Source: Leptospira sp.
GTDB lineage: Bacteria; Spirochaetota; Leptospiria; Leptospirales; Leptospiraceae
Direction: 5' to 3'
DNA length: 33,824 nt
NCBI GenBank assembly: GCA_002786225.1
Contig: PEQN01000032.1
Location: 1 to 33,824 of the forward strand
The first letter of the stretch is position 1. Every line of letters starts with the position of its first letter. Shown one piece after another: positions 1 through 8,584 of this stretch. The notes under the pieces were generated by a model that was given only the letters and a program-made list of their open reading frames with translations, had not been told where the DNA came from and searched no databases. A program made the translations under genes and the position numbers.

Positions 1-925
1 AGGGATCATTGGGATACTTTAATAGAATATTATACTGATCTTCTGAGGTCTGGTAGTCTAAAACTCTTGATGCAGTTTCAGCAAAGTAGTAGTGAAATCT
101 TTTGCTATAATCTTTTTCTCTGCCTTCTGGTGTACTAAGCTTGGTTTCATTTAAAATTTTATAGGCTTGGTAGTAATTTCCAGCATTGATTTCAAGTCTT
201 GCAAAACCCACTCGCGCATCAGGGCTTTCTTCATCAATTTTCAATGCTTCATTCAAATAGATGCTTGCTCTATTTCGTATACCACTCTTTAGGTAATACT
301 CAGCAAGTAAGACCAAAGCTTCTGTTTTATATTTATTCAAGGCTGCTGCTTTTTTGTAAGATTCTATAGCATAATATGTTTCATTTTTCAATTCACTCAG
401 TATTCCAATATGAATATAAGTCTTATAAAATTCGGGGATTTCTGCCTTGGCTAATTCAAAATGAATCAAAGCATCATCGAATTTATTTTGGATATGCAGT
501 AGTCTTCCAAAGTTGTATCGAAATGGAAAAAATCTCGGATCGAATCGTATGCCTGCTTTGAACATAGCAGTTGCTGTCTTTCTATCCTCTTCCTTCCCGG
601 TTAATATTAGAGCAATTATTTGATTGTTAAAAGTCCCACAATTAGAAATCTTTCTGCCATCATATACAAAGCTTCCCATGGATTCAGGTGGCTCGCCTTC
701 CCATAATTTACCTGTTGCGACAATAAAGTCTTCGGGAATTCTTTTAAACCCACCCTTATTGAAATCGCTTGGATCCTCTTCAGCCTCTCCCCAAAGTAAA
801 TCAGGATAAAGCTTCCCATCCACCATTACTTGGCTATGCATGCCTTGGTAGCCTCCCATCAATATGATCAGAAGGCAGATTCCTGAACAAAAAGTTTTTA
901 TTTGGGTTTTACTTGAATTCATCAT
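1..925 (-). CDS. TPR-repeat exported protein (3' end outside window)
   Basis: The minus strand is open from an ATG-ATG pair (925 or 922) to the window edge, 308 codons without a stop. The N-terminus is a signal peptide: a short region with K6 and K10, a hydrophobic core (about residues 13-24) and a probable cleavage site near residue 31. The mature part from about residue 110 has the helix-turn-helix pattern of tetratricopeptide repeats, with spaced Gly, Ala, Tyr and Pro (for example FRYNFGRLLHIQNKFDDALI, and later ALVLLAEYYLKSG). TPR proteins are binding scaffolds, so no enzymatic role can be assigned. An exported TPR protein would act in the periplasm or on the outer membrane. It is divergent from ccmA across 63 bp, so the two may share a promoter region. 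The C-terminus lies beyond base 1. Confidence 0.8.
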   Translation of the reverse strand, partial: MMNSSKTQIKTFCSGICLLIILMGGYQGMHSQVMVDGKLYPDLLWGEAEEDPSDFNKGGFKRIPEDFIVATGKLWEGEPPESMGSFVYDGRKISNCGTFNNQIIALILTGKEEDRKTATAMFKAGIRFDPRFFPFRYNFGRLLHIQNKFDDALIHFELAKAEIPEFYKTYIHIGILSELKNETYYAIESYKKAAALNKYKTEALVLLAEYYLKSGIRNRASIYLNEALKIDEESPDARVGFARLEINAGNYYQAYKILNETKLSTPEGREKDYSKRFHYYFAETASRVLDYQTSEDQYNILLKYPNDP

Positions 926-988
926 TTTAAAAAAGAAAAACTCGTATTTCAGAGAAAGTTTTCCATCCTGGACAAGAAGGTAAACGAA

Positions 989-1597
989 TTGCACTTGCTT
1001 CAGGTTCAGAATTTCAGTTATAGTATCGGGTTTAAATCGATTTTAGAAAAGGTCAATCTGAAACTTTCTCACAAGAAACGAACTGCACTTCGTGGTGAGA
1101 ACGGAGCGGGAAAATCCACTTTATTGAGATGTATTTTACAGTATGCTCATTATAAAGATTTCATAGTTTGGAACAAGGAAATCCCAGTTTCTCAGAAAAC
1201 TATTTCCTACCTAGGACATGAATTAGGTCTTTACAATTCTTTAAGTCTATATGAAAATTTAAAATTCTTCCATTCCATAGCACAATCTCCTATCTCATGG
1301 AATACTATTGAAAAATGGGTGAATAACTTTCAAATGCAACTTCGATGGGATGATCCAATATACTCACTCTCTAGAGGAATGAAACAGAAAGTAGCCTTAG
1401 TGCGTGCCTTAATACCAAACGCTAGTTTACTTTTGTTAGATGAACCATTTACAGGCTTAGACCATAAATCCAATATAGAAATTCGAGAGATTTTAAAATC
1501 AATATCTGAATCAACATCTATACTAGCTGTGATCCATGAAGTCGAAGATGATTTTTGGGAAGAAACCATTCATTTACAGAGACCGGGTGGAAAATGA
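989..1597 (+). CDS. ccmA: CcmA-like haem exporter ATP-binding protein
   Basis: This 202-aa ABC ATPase has Walker A GENGAGKST (residues 36-44), signature LSRGMKQK (127-134), Walker B LLLLDE (147-152) and the switch His H183. The short single-domain length fits CcmA. In the family, CcmA powers the CcmABC complex that releases haem-loaded CcmE at the inner membrane during cytochrome c maturation. The start is a TTG preceded by AAGAAGG at about 8 nt; no better ATG lies in frame. The stop overlaps the ccmB start as ATGA. The identity rests mainly on the ccmB and ccmC neighbours, because the ATPase alone is generic. Confidence 0.88.
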   Translation: MHLLQVQNFSYSIGFKSILEKVNLKLSHKKRTALRGENGAGKSTLLRCILQYAHYKDFIVWNKEIPVSQKTISYLGHELGLYNSLSLYENLKFFHSIAQSPISWNTIEKWVNNFQMQLRWDDPIYSLSRGMKQKVALVRALIPNASLLLLDEPFTGLDHKSNIEIREILKSISESTSILAVIHEVEDDFWEETIHLQRPGGK

Positions 1598-2256
1598 TTT
1601 ATTCCTTACTTAAGAAAGAACTACAACTGATAGGAAGAGGATTGCATGGAATTCTGTCTATGTTTGTTTTATCCTTTACCTTGCTCTTCTTGTTTCATTT
1701 TTCATTCGAAAAGGATGTTTCCTTGCCAATCATTTCCTTGGTAGGAATAAAATGGTCTATACTCTTTATAACTTCCTATGTACTCATAGGTCAATCTACT
1801 TGGGAAGAAAGAGAGTCTGGAGCTGGACAGATTGTCCAAATTTTTGTCCCAAATTGGTTGATATTCTTAATTAAGTCTATGGTCGTATGGATTTTTTTAG
1901 TATTTGTTGATAGTTTGGTTGCTTTGGGAATGAACCTTATGTTTTCGAATTTTTCAGTGATTCCTCTTCTAAACCATTTCTTATTTATAATTCCAGGCTC
2001 CCTATCTCTTGCCTTTCTTGGAGTTAGCCTTGGTTCAATAGCAGCTTCTACCAGAATGAAAGAAGTAATTTTACCCTTGCTTTTGATTCCTTTTAGTATT
2101 CCCATTTTTTTATTCGGCTTAAAATCTGAATTTCGATATATAAGCGATGCATCCAGCTTGAATCAATCCGTATTTTTAATGATTTTTTTCTGTTTCTTTT
2201 ATGGTGCTCTAGGAGCCTTGTTTCAGGAATTGCAATCGGAGAATTTAGATGGATAA
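1594..2256 (+). CDS. ccmB: CcmB haem exporter membrane subunit
   Basis: This is a 220-aa, very hydrophobic protein with about six membrane segments, the usual CcmB length. Conserved CcmB-like features include the early KKEL segment, the stretch from W-E-E-R-E-S-G-A (near residue 70) and the [10 protein letters not shown] loop followed by polar residues and L-P-L-L-L-I-P-F. CcmB is the permease partner of CcmA. The chosen start is the ATG of an ATGA overlap with the ccmA stop. A longer reading frame opens 39 bp upstream inside ccmA but would add non-family residues. Its 3' end overlaps ccmC by 8 bp, which implies translational coupling. Confidence 0.88.
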   Translation: MIYSLLKKELQLIGRGLHGILSMFVLSFTLLFLFHFSFEKDVSLPIISLVGIKWSILFITSYVLIGQSTWEERESGAGQIVQIFVPNWLIFLIKSMVVWIFLVFVDSLVALGMNLMFSNFSVIPLLNHFLFIIPGSLSLAFLGVSLGSIAASTRMKEVILPLLLIPFSIPIFLFGLKSEFRYISDASSLNQSVFLMIFFCFFYGALGALFQELQSENLDG

Positions 2257-2953
2257 AGTTAAAATAAATCAATGGAGTTCTTGGATAGTAGATTGTTTAC
2301 TTTTCTTTATCCTTCTAATTGTGATGAATTATTCATTGTATTATGTCCAGACTGTACCTAATGTAATCTTGGAACAAGGACTTGCTCATAGAATATTTTA
2401 TTTTCATGTTCCAGTTGCATGGGTTGCTTTGTATGGACCACTTTTTTCCTGTGTAGCTTCTATAACTTATTTAATTACTCTAAATAAAAAGTGGGACATG
2501 TATTCCTATTCCTTAAATATTATTTCTTTGGTATTTTCATTTGGTGTATTGTTCTCAGGACCTATTTGGGCTTTAAGTGCTTGGGGTGTGTCTTGGGATT
2601 GGACTGATGCAAGGCTTCAATCCTTTTTTATACTCTTCTTATCTTTGATAGGATATTTTATTTTTCGTAGTTTAGTTACTTCTTACCAAAAGAAGATGTT
2701 GCTTTCTTCTTATTTAACCTTGCTTTGCGGAGTGAATTCCATTCTCACTTGGGGAGCCATACGTTGGATTGATAATCCAGGCAATCACCCAAGTTCTGTT
2801 CTAGGGAAGGGTGGAATGGATGCTGATATGAAGTTTGGATTTTATCTAAGTGTTTTTGCTTTTCATATCCTATTTTTAGTCTTGCTTAGATTGACAATAC
2901 GGTATGTATCTCTTACCAATGAACTAAATCGTCTTAAACAGAATATGGACTAA
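2249..2953 (+). CDS. ccmC: CcmC haem-handling protein, cytochrome c maturation
   Basis: This 234-aa protein has six predicted membrane segments and the WWD-type haem-binding loop [12 protein letters not shown] between segments 3 and 4. Flanking candidate haem-ligand histidines sit in H-R-I-F-Y-F-H-V-P and in the G-N-H-P-S-S-V-L loop. The family transfers haem to CcmE in the periplasm. One difference from the usual WWxWDARLT pattern is T-D-A-R-L-Q. No ccmD, ccmE, ccmF or ccmH follows in this window; the next gene is a signalling phosphatase only 3 nt away. CcmC and the related CcsA/ResC share the WWD domain, but the length and the ccmAB neighbours favour CcmC. Confidence 0.9.
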   Translation: MDKVKINQWSSWIVDCLLFFILLIVMNYSLYYVQTVPNVILEQGLAHRIFYFHVPVAWVALYGPLFSCVASITYLITLNKKWDMYSYSLNIISLVFSFGVLFSGPIWALSAWGVSWDWTDARLQSFFILFLSLIGYFIFRSLVTSYQKKMLLSSYLTLLCGVNSILTWGAIRWIDNPGNHPSSVLGKGGMDADMKFGFYLSVFAFHILFLVLLRLTIRYVSLTNELNRLKQNMD

Positions 2954-2956
2954 TCA

Positions 2957-4090
2957 ATGCCCGAACCAGAGAGTAAACAATATTCTATTCTGATTATAGA
3001 CGATGCTAAGGAAAATGTCGAATTATTGGCTAAGCTTCTAACTTCTGAAAATTATAAAGTTATTAAGTCTTTTTCAGCGGACGAGGCTCGCAAAATTTTA
3101 CTTTCTGAAAAAGTTGACATTCTCTTGTTAGATGTCAATATGCCTGTCCAAGATGGTTACTCTTTCTGCAAAGAATTAAGAGAGATAGAAAGCTTCAAAT
3201 TAGTTCCTATTCTATTTATAACCGCTGTTGATAGAGAGATTGGCTTCCAAGAAGCTATCGCCAACGGAGGGGATGATTTTATCAGTAAGCCCTTCCATAA
3301 AAAAGAATTAATAGCTAAGATCAAAGCCTTCCTAAGAATCAAAGTTCTACAGGATCAAATTTTGTTAGAAAAAACAAAGTATGAAAAAGAACTTCGCGCT
3401 GCCAGGAGAGTTCAAGAACAACTGATTCCAAATAAATCTTTACATTGGAATAATATTGAAGCTGAATCTTTTCTGCAACCTATGTTCCAAATAGGTGGAG
3501 ACTTTGTTGATGTTTGGGAAGAAGAGAACAGATTGCACTGTGTGATTGCCGATTGTTCTGGCCATGGTCCCTCAGCAGCTCTTGTTGCTGTTATGTTTAA
3601 AATGCAGTTAATGAATTGCCCCAAGACCAATGATTTAGCTATTAAAATCGAATTCCTTAGGAAAAATTTAAAAGGAATCCTTCCTGAAGATTATTTTATA
3701 ACCTTTGTCTATCTTATTTTAGATTCCAATGGGGAAATGGAATATATAAAATGCGGACATCCTGAACCCTTGTTATTCGATGGAACAAAGATTGTCCCAC
3801 TCCCAGGACTAAGTCCTATGATAGTAGATTTGGATTTAAAATTAAACGATAGCATTTGCCACATGAAATTACAAAAAGGATCAAGTTTATTGCTTTACAC
3901 GGATGGTCTTATAGAAGTTACAAATTCTTCATTACATATGCTAGCTGAGGAAGGCTTAACTCAAATTTTTCTCAATAATGTAAACCTAGAACCCTATAAA
4001 ATGTTTCAAAATATTTTCCAAGATATATTAAAATATTGTGGCAGCACTAGTCCTGAGGATGATATGGCAATGATATGTATCAAGTTCTAA
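2957..4090 (+). CDS. Response regulator with SpoIIE/RsbU-type PP2C phosphatase domain
   Basis: This is a 377-aa two-domain protein. Residues 8-128 form a receiver with acidic pocket D15-D16, phosphoacceptor D59 (LLLDVNMP), T89 and K111. A helical linker with coiled-coil character (about 129-157) leads to a PP2C-like phosphatase with I-G-G-D-F (metal-binding D182), A-D-C-S-G-H-G (D199), L-Y-T-D-G-L-I-E and the terminal S-P-E-D-D-M-A motif. All expected metal ligands are visible. Proteins of this build dephosphorylate anti-sigma-factor antagonists under control of a histidine kinase. No kinase, antagonist or sigma factor gene is adjacent. The 3' end overlaps purC by 16 bp, so it is translated with the purine genes. 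Confidence 0.9.
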   Translation: MPEPESKQYSILIIDDAKENVELLAKLLTSENYKVIKSFSADEARKILLSEKVDILLLDVNMPVQDGYSFCKELREIESFKLVPILFITAVDREIGFQEAIANGGDDFISKPFHKKELIAKIKAFLRIKVLQDQILLEKTKYEKELRAARRVQEQLIPNKSLHWNNIEAESFLQPMFQIGGDFVDVWEEENRLHCVIADCSGHGPSAALVAVMFKMQLMNCPKTNDLAIKIEFLRKNLKGILPEDYFITFVYLILDSNGEMEYIKCGHPEPLLFDGTKIVPLPGLSPMIVDLDLKLNDSICHMKLQKGSSLLLYTDGLIEVTNSSLHMLAEEGLTQIFLNNVNLEPYKMFQNIFQDILKYCGSTSPEDDMAMICIKF

Positions 4091-4944
4091 AATCAAAACC
4101 AAACTACATCGGAAAAGTTAGAGATGTATTCGAAATTGAAGAGAATTTAATTCTCGTATCAACGGATAGAATATCTGCCTTCGATGTTGTTTTTTCGGAA
4201 GTGATTCAAGGTAAAGGTTTGGTATTGAATCAAGTATCTTTAGCTTGGTTTGATTTTTTTAAAGATATTCCCAACCATATAATTGAATCAGATTCTACAA
4301 AATTTCCTGAGCCCTATAACCAAGAACCATGGTTAAAAGATAGATCTGTTCTTGTTAAGAAATGCAAGCGTATCGATTATGAATGTGTTGTTAGAGGGTA
4401 TTTAAGCGGATCTGCTTATAAAGAATATGCGAAGACTGGACAGATCGCCTTTAAGAAATATCCAAGTGGATTCAAAGAATCATCTAAGTTAGCTGAACCA
4501 ATTTTTACACCAGCAAGAAAGAATGATAGTGGGCATGATGAAAATATTTCAGAAGATACTCTGCGATCCGAAATAGGAAATGAATTATTTACTCAATTGA
4601 AGCAAACTTCAATTCAGATTTATTCTGAAGCAAGCCGCCTGATAGAGAGTGAAGGTCTAATTCTCTGTGATACCAAATTTGAATTTGGACTCGATGATGG
4701 CAAATTAGTCTTAATAGACGAGCTTCTTACACCTGATTCTTCTCGGTATTGGGAGAAGGAAACCTATAAAGAAGGATCTAGTCCTCCAAGTCTAGACAAG
4801 CAAATACTTCGGAATTATTTAGAAACTCTGACCTGGGACAAGAATCCGCCAGCTCCGAGACTACCACAGAATATCCAAGATGAAATATTAGAAAAATACA
4901 AAATACTGGAGAAGAGAATTACAAAATGTATCTCGCAAAAATAA
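4075..4944 (+). CDS. purC: Phosphoribosylaminoimidazole-succinocarboxamide synthase
   Basis: This 289-aa SAICAR synthetase joins CAIR and aspartate using ATP, in de novo purine synthesis in the cytosol. Visible family motifs include G-K-V-R-D-V-F-E near residue 13, [11 protein letters not shown] (about 29-39), [18 protein letters not shown] and [13 protein letters not shown]. The length fits the eukaryote-like long form that is common in bacteria lacking the PurC-PurE fusion. The ATG lies inside the 3' end of the upstream phosphatase gene, and the 3' end overlaps purS by 19 bp. The chain of overlaps means the purine genes are part of the upstream transcript. Confidence 0.97.
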   Translation: MYQVLKSKPNYIGKVRDVFEIEENLILVSTDRISAFDVVFSEVIQGKGLVLNQVSLAWFDFFKDIPNHIIESDSTKFPEPYNQEPWLKDRSVLVKKCKRIDYECVVRGYLSGSAYKEYAKTGQIAFKKYPSGFKESSKLAEPIFTPARKNDSGHDENISEDTLRSEIGNELFTQLKQTSIQIYSEASRLIESEGLILCDTKFEFGLDDGKLVLIDELLTPDSSRYWEKETYKEGSSPPSLDKQILRNYLETLTWDKNPPAPRLPQNIQDEILEKYKILEKRITKCISQK

Positions 4945-5174
4945 ATATTACCTTAAAAGAATCAGTACTAGATCCCCAAGGACAAACTGTTCTCCGCACA
5001 CTGCAAGGAATGTCTGAGCAAACTGTTCAAGATGTAAGAGTTGGGAAATATGTTGAGATGAAATTACAAGCTGATTCAAATGATGCTGCAAAAGAAATTG
5101 CGACAAGAATTTGTGATAAGCTTCTTGTGAATTCTGTGATTGAGACCTACCATTTAGAGATAGCAAAGATATGA
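4926..5174 (+). CDS. purS: PurS subunit of phosphoribosylformylglycinamidine synthase
   Basis: This 82-aa protein is typical of PurS in size and pattern: early K-I-N-I-T-L-K-E, the V-L-D-P-Q-G-Q segment, V-R-V-G-K-Y, and the C-terminal [11 protein letters not shown]. PurS bridges PurQ and small PurL in the FGAM synthase complex and channels ammonia. The gene starts inside purC (19-bp overlap) and overlaps purQ as ATGA. purL, the catalytic partner, is not in this window and must lie elsewhere if the pathway is complete. Confidence 0.95.
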   Translation: MYLAKINITLKESVLDPQGQTVLRTLQGMSEQTVQDVRVGKYVEMKLQADSNDAAKEIATRICDKLLVNSVIETYHLEIAKI

Positions 5175-5833
5175 AAGTTGCAGTTGTAACTTTTCCTGGA
5201 TCCAATTGTGATAAGGACATAGGAACTGTACTTGAAGAATCTTATAAGGCAAAGGTTTCTTACATTTGGCATAAAGATTCTATTCCACATGGTCTAGACC
5301 TTGTCATTATTCCAGGTGGTTTTTCTTATGGTGACTATCTGAGATGCGGAGCTATGGCTAAATTTTCTCCCGCTATGGAGTCTGTGGTTTCCTTTGCGAA
5401 GCAGGGTGGTAAAGTTCTTGGCATTTGCAATGGTTTCCAAATCCTCACTGAGGCAGGATTACTCCCAGGAGCCTTAGTGAATAATATTGGTTTAAAATAC
5501 ATCTGCAAGGACCAAGAACTGATGATTCCTAAGAATGATTCTAAAGGTTTTTGGAAGAACTTCAAGCAAACAACTGGTAGTATATCTTTTCCCATTGCTC
5601 ATGGTGAAGGAAGATACCATGCAGACCCAGAAACAATTCATGAATTAGAGTCTGAAGGTAGAATCGTTTTAAAATATAAGGATAATCCGAACGGATCAGT
5701 TGCAGATATTGCAGGGATTGCTTCTTCCAATGGAAAAATTGTTGGAATGATGCCTCACCCAGAAAGAGCAATGAATCCATATACTGGTTTAAGTGATGGA
5801 AAGATTTTCTTTGATTATTTTCTTGCAAATTGA
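5171..5833 (+). CDS. purQ: PurQ glutaminase subunit of phosphoribosylformylglycinamidine synthase
   Basis: This 220-aa class I glutamine amidotransferase has nucleophile C86 in V-L-G-I-C-N-G-F-Q-I-L, and catalytic H196 and E198 in M-P-H-P-E-R. The P-G-G-F-S-Y-G-D-Y-L-R-C-G segment near residue 50 is diagnostic of PurQ. It releases ammonia from glutamine for FGAM formation with PurS and PurL. The start is an ATGA overlap with purS. This is the last gene of the operon; the next gene, glgC, has its own promoter-like sequence in the 66-bp gap. Confidence 0.97.
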   Translation: MKVAVVTFPGSNCDKDIGTVLEESYKAKVSYIWHKDSIPHGLDLVIIPGGFSYGDYLRCGAMAKFSPAMESVVSFAKQGGKVLGICNGFQILTEAGLLPGALVNNIGLKYICKDQELMIPKNDSKGFWKNFKQTTGSISFPIAHGEGRYHADPETIHELESEGRIVLKYKDNPNGSVADIAGIASSNGKIVGMMPHPERAMNPYTGLSDGKIFFDYFLAN

Positions 5834-5841
5834 TTAATTTG

Positions 5842-5870
5842 TTGTAAAGTTTTCTTACAAGTATTATACT
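5842..5870 (+). promoter_or_regulatory. Probable sigma70 promoter of glgC with overlapping inverted repeat
   Basis: TTGTAA (5842-5847) and TATACT (5865-5870) are separated by 17 bp, close to the sigma70 consensus spacing. The ATG of glgC is 30 bp downstream. The -35 half is also the left arm of an inverted repeat TTGTAA-N7-TTACAA (5842-5860), which could be an operator. This is inferred from sequence only. Confidence 0.55.
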
Positions 5871-5899
5871 TTTAGTAGAAAGCCTATGCGAGAATTATC

Positions 5900-7180
5900 A
5901 TGAACAGTTCATCAGTTATCGATTGTGTAGATTTTGTTTTAAGAAAAAATGAAGTTATCACATTAATCTTAGGAGGTGGCAAGGGAACTAGACTCATGCC
6001 TCTTACCGATAGGCGTTCCAAGCCTGCTGTGAGTTTTGGTGGAAAATATCGTTTAATAGATATTCCAATTTCAAATTCACTTAACTCTGGTTTTGATCAA
6101 ATCTTCGTACTAACACAGTTCAATTCGTACTCTCTAAATCGCCATATTTCAAGAACCTATGCCTTGAACTCTATCAATAACAAAGCCTTTGTTGAAATTA
6201 TCGCAGCGGAGCAAACCAATCTCTCTGTGAATTGGTTCGAAGGAACTGCTGATGCTGTACGTAAGGTCTTGCCTCACATCCAAGAATATAGACCCAAATA
6301 TGTAATGATTCTATCTGGAGACCAACTCTATAATATGAATCTCACTGAATTTATGCAGAACCATATTATCAATCCAGAAACTGAAATCAGTGTTGCTTGC
6401 AATTCAGTATCCGAGGATAGGATTACTGGTCTTGGTATTGTTAAAACCAATTCAAAAGGTAGCATAGATGAGTTTATTGAAAAACCCACTGATATAGAAC
6501 AAGTCACTTCTTGTAGAATGGAAGATGGAAATTTTCTTGCGAATATGGGAATTTATATATTCAATACCAAGACCTTGATCGATGTCCTTTCTGATAAGTC
6601 TAGAACTGATTTTGGTAAAGAAATTCTACCCCAATCTTTAAAAACAAGAAAAGTCAAGGCATATGAATACAAGGGTTATTGGGAAGATATAGGAACCATC
6701 AAAGCATTCTATGATGCGAATCTTATGCTCACAGATGAAGTTCCTGCTTTTAACCTATACGATCCAGAAACTCCACTCTATACAAGAGCGAGATCACTTC
6801 CTCCTACAAAATTGAATAATGCTAGAGTTCAACAAGCTTTGATTTCAGAGGGAGCAATTATCAACGACGCAGACATCTATAGATCTCTAATTGGAATTCG
6901 CCAATTCGTAGATAAAGGTACTAAGATCTCTGAGAGTGTGGTTATGGGAATGGACAAATATGAATACAAGGATGATAGTACAGAGAATATTCCCAAAGGA
7001 ATCGGAAAAAATTGCGAAATTCATAAAACCATCATAGATAAGGACTGTACTATTGGCGATGGAGTTAAACTTCTGAATAAAGAGAATCTGGATGAGTATG
7101 AGGATGACTATGTTTATATTCGAGATGGAATTATCATCGTTCCCAGAAGAAAGGTAATTCCGCCAGGTTACGAAATTTAA
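5900..7180 (+). CDS. glgC: Glucose-1-phosphate adenylyltransferase (ADP-glucose pyrophosphorylase)
   Basis: This 426-aa enzyme makes ADP-glucose from glucose-1-phosphate and ATP for glycogen synthesis. The nucleotidyltransferase domain (about residues 18-270) has G-G-G-K-G-T-R-L-M-P-L-T (25-36), R-R-S-K-P-A-V, the L-S-G-D-Q-L-Y metal-site motif, I-E-K-P and M-G-I-Y-I-F. The C-terminal part (about 300-426) is a left-handed beta-helix. The sequence resembles bacterial and plant GlgC in length. The ATG start leaves a roughly 20-residue lead before the first strand; no strong ribosome site is seen, so the exact start is uncertain. Its neighbours, purQ and an EAL protein, give no glycogen context. 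Confidence 0.95.
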   Translation: MNSSSVIDCVDFVLRKNEVITLILGGGKGTRLMPLTDRRSKPAVSFGGKYRLIDIPISNSLNSGFDQIFVLTQFNSYSLNRHISRTYALNSINNKAFVEIIAAEQTNLSVNWFEGTADAVRKVLPHIQEYRPKYVMILSGDQLYNMNLTEFMQNHIINPETEISVACNSVSEDRITGLGIVKTNSKGSIDEFIEKPTDIEQVTSCRMEDGNFLANMGIYIFNTKTLIDVLSDKSRTDFGKEILPQSLKTRKVKAYEYKGYWEDIGTIKAFYDANLMLTDEVPAFNLYDPETPLYTRARSLPPTKLNNARVQQALISEGAIINDADIYRSLIGIRQFVDKGTKISESVVMGMDKYEYKDDSTENIPKGIGKNCEIHKTIIDKDCTIGDGVKLLNKENLDEYEDDYVYIRDGIIIVPRRKVIPPGYEI

Positions 7181-7249
7181 TTGCCAAAATACTAGCCTAG
7201 CTGGGATCATGATACTTAAGGGCATTTTATCTGACTCTGTGTCAGGTTT

Positions 7250-8512
7250 ATGTCAAATGGATCTTTAATTATGACTCCTAGCAACAGCAACACAAGCAAT
7301 ACTACGAATTTTGTGAATGAGTCATACTACGTACCACACTTTCAACCTATTGTAAATGTTATAACTAGAAATGTCTCAGGGTATGAAGTTTTGGGAAGAC
7401 AGTATTCTCCCATCGAAAATAAATACCACTCTTTAGGTGCACTTTTCCATTCCAACCAGGATGATATTCTTTCTGTATACAATGTGGATAGAATTATTCG
7501 CGAGAAGGCAGTTCGTTATTTAAAGGAATCTTATTCTAAAACCAAGCTTTTCTTCAATATCATGCCTCATTATCTTTCCAGAGTTCATAAATCAGATCTT
7601 AAGGCAGATCGTTTTCATATTATACAGTTGATTGAGAAATATGAGATCAATAAATCTGATATCATTCTCGAAATTACAGAAGATGAGTTTGAGGGTTCCA
7701 TAGAAAACCTCATACAAATGGTAAATGTCTTCCGCGATTATGGACTGAAGATAGCCATTGATGATTTGGGTGTTGGTTTTTCCAATTTAGAAAGGATAGG
7801 ATACCTGCATCCCGATATAATCAAAATCGATATCAAAATCATGCGTGAGAGTTTGAATTTAAATTCCTTTCGCCAAGTACTATCCGCTGTCTCAGAAATG
7901 TCTCAAAAACTCGGATCCCATTTGTTATTTGAAGGAATAGAGACTGAAGAAGAATTGAATCTTGCTCTATCTATGGGAGCAAATCTATTGCAGGGTTACT
8001 ACTTTGCTAAGCCTCAACAAAACTTTTTGAATAAGAACTATTTTGCCAAAGATCTTAAGGCAATTTTGGAAAAATTTGCTGGGCTAAGGTTTATTGAACT
8101 CTTGCAGGAGCTTGAGAAAGAAAACAGCATAGTACAAAGACTCGAAGAAATCTTTCACGATTTTGAACAAAAAGATAAGAATTACATCATTAAGAAGCTT
8201 TCCGAAGCTCAAGATGCTTTTCCTCAATTTATTTCCAAAGTGTTTTTATGTGACATACACGGTTACCAGATAACAGCTACCTATCTTCGCAATGAATATG
8301 GGAAGCTGGAAGAGAGACTTTCTGGTCTTGGAAATAATTATGCTTGGAAGCCATACTTTATCCAGCACAAAGCCTTATCCATACATGAGAAGAAAAGATG
8401 GCATATGACTGAACCTCTTTTTGACATCAAGAAGCAAAAAGAATATGTTGTATTTACCTATTGGTTAACAGATGAAATTATACTCGTTTCTCAAGTAGAC
8501 TGGAAATCATAA
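7250..8512 (+). CDS. EAL-domain c-di-GMP phosphodiesterase with YkuI-like C-terminal domain
   Basis: The 420-aa protein starts with a polar Asn/Ser-rich stretch (8-25). The EAL domain (about 28-260) has signature E46-V-L in place of E-A-L, N103, E141, D171-D172 (A-I-D-D-L-G-V-G-F), K192, E228 (F-E-G-I-E-T) and L-L-Q-G-Y-Y-F-A-K-P. All metal and catalytic positions known for active EAL enzymes appear filled. Residues about 275-420 look like the PAS/Cache-like EAL-associated domain of YkuI, with a mixed pattern ending in aromatic strands. The likely job is cytosolic, signal-gated hydrolysis of c-di-GMP. No transmembrane segment is seen. The gene stands alone: 69 bp after glgC and 72 bp before sufC. 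Confidence 0.88.
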   Translation: MSNGSLIMTPSNSNTSNTTNFVNESYYVPHFQPIVNVITRNVSGYEVLGRQYSPIENKYHSLGALFHSNQDDILSVYNVDRIIREKAVRYLKESYSKTKLFFNIMPHYLSRVHKSDLKADRFHIIQLIEKYEINKSDIILEITEDEFEGSIENLIQMVNVFRDYGLKIAIDDLGVGFSNLERIGYLHPDIIKIDIKIMRESLNLNSFRQVLSAVSEMSQKLGSHLLFEGIETEEELNLALSMGANLLQGYYFAKPQQNFLNKNYFAKDLKAILEKFAGLRFIELLQELEKENSIVQRLEEIFHDFEQKDKNYIIKKLSEAQDAFPQFISKVFLCDIHGYQITATYLRNEYGKLEERLSGLGNNYAWKPYFIQHKALSIHEKKRWHMTEPLFDIKKQKEYVVFTYWLTDEIILVSQVDWKS

Positions 8513-8554
8513 TTTTCTACTTGGTTCAACAAGGTCTCATGCAAATCTGTCTAA

Positions 8555-8575
8555 AAAATAGAATAATTCTAATTT
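8555..8575 (+). promoter_or_regulatory. Near-perfect palindrome upstream of sufC, candidate operator
   Basis: TAGAATAATTCTA (8559-8571) is a perfect inverted repeat around A8565. It extends to 21 bp (8555-8575) with a single mismatched pair. It ends 9 bp before the sufC ATG and next to the GAGG ribosome site. The position suits a repressor or an Fe-S or iron-responsive regulator of the suf operon. The regulator is unknown, and AT-rich palindromes also arise by chance. Confidence 0.35.
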
Positions 8576-8584
8576 GAGGTTTGA

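Noticed and set aside
1555..1593. Upstream start for ccmB
   Set aside because: The extra 13 residues are inside ccmA and do not resemble CcmB; the ATGA overlap start is typical.
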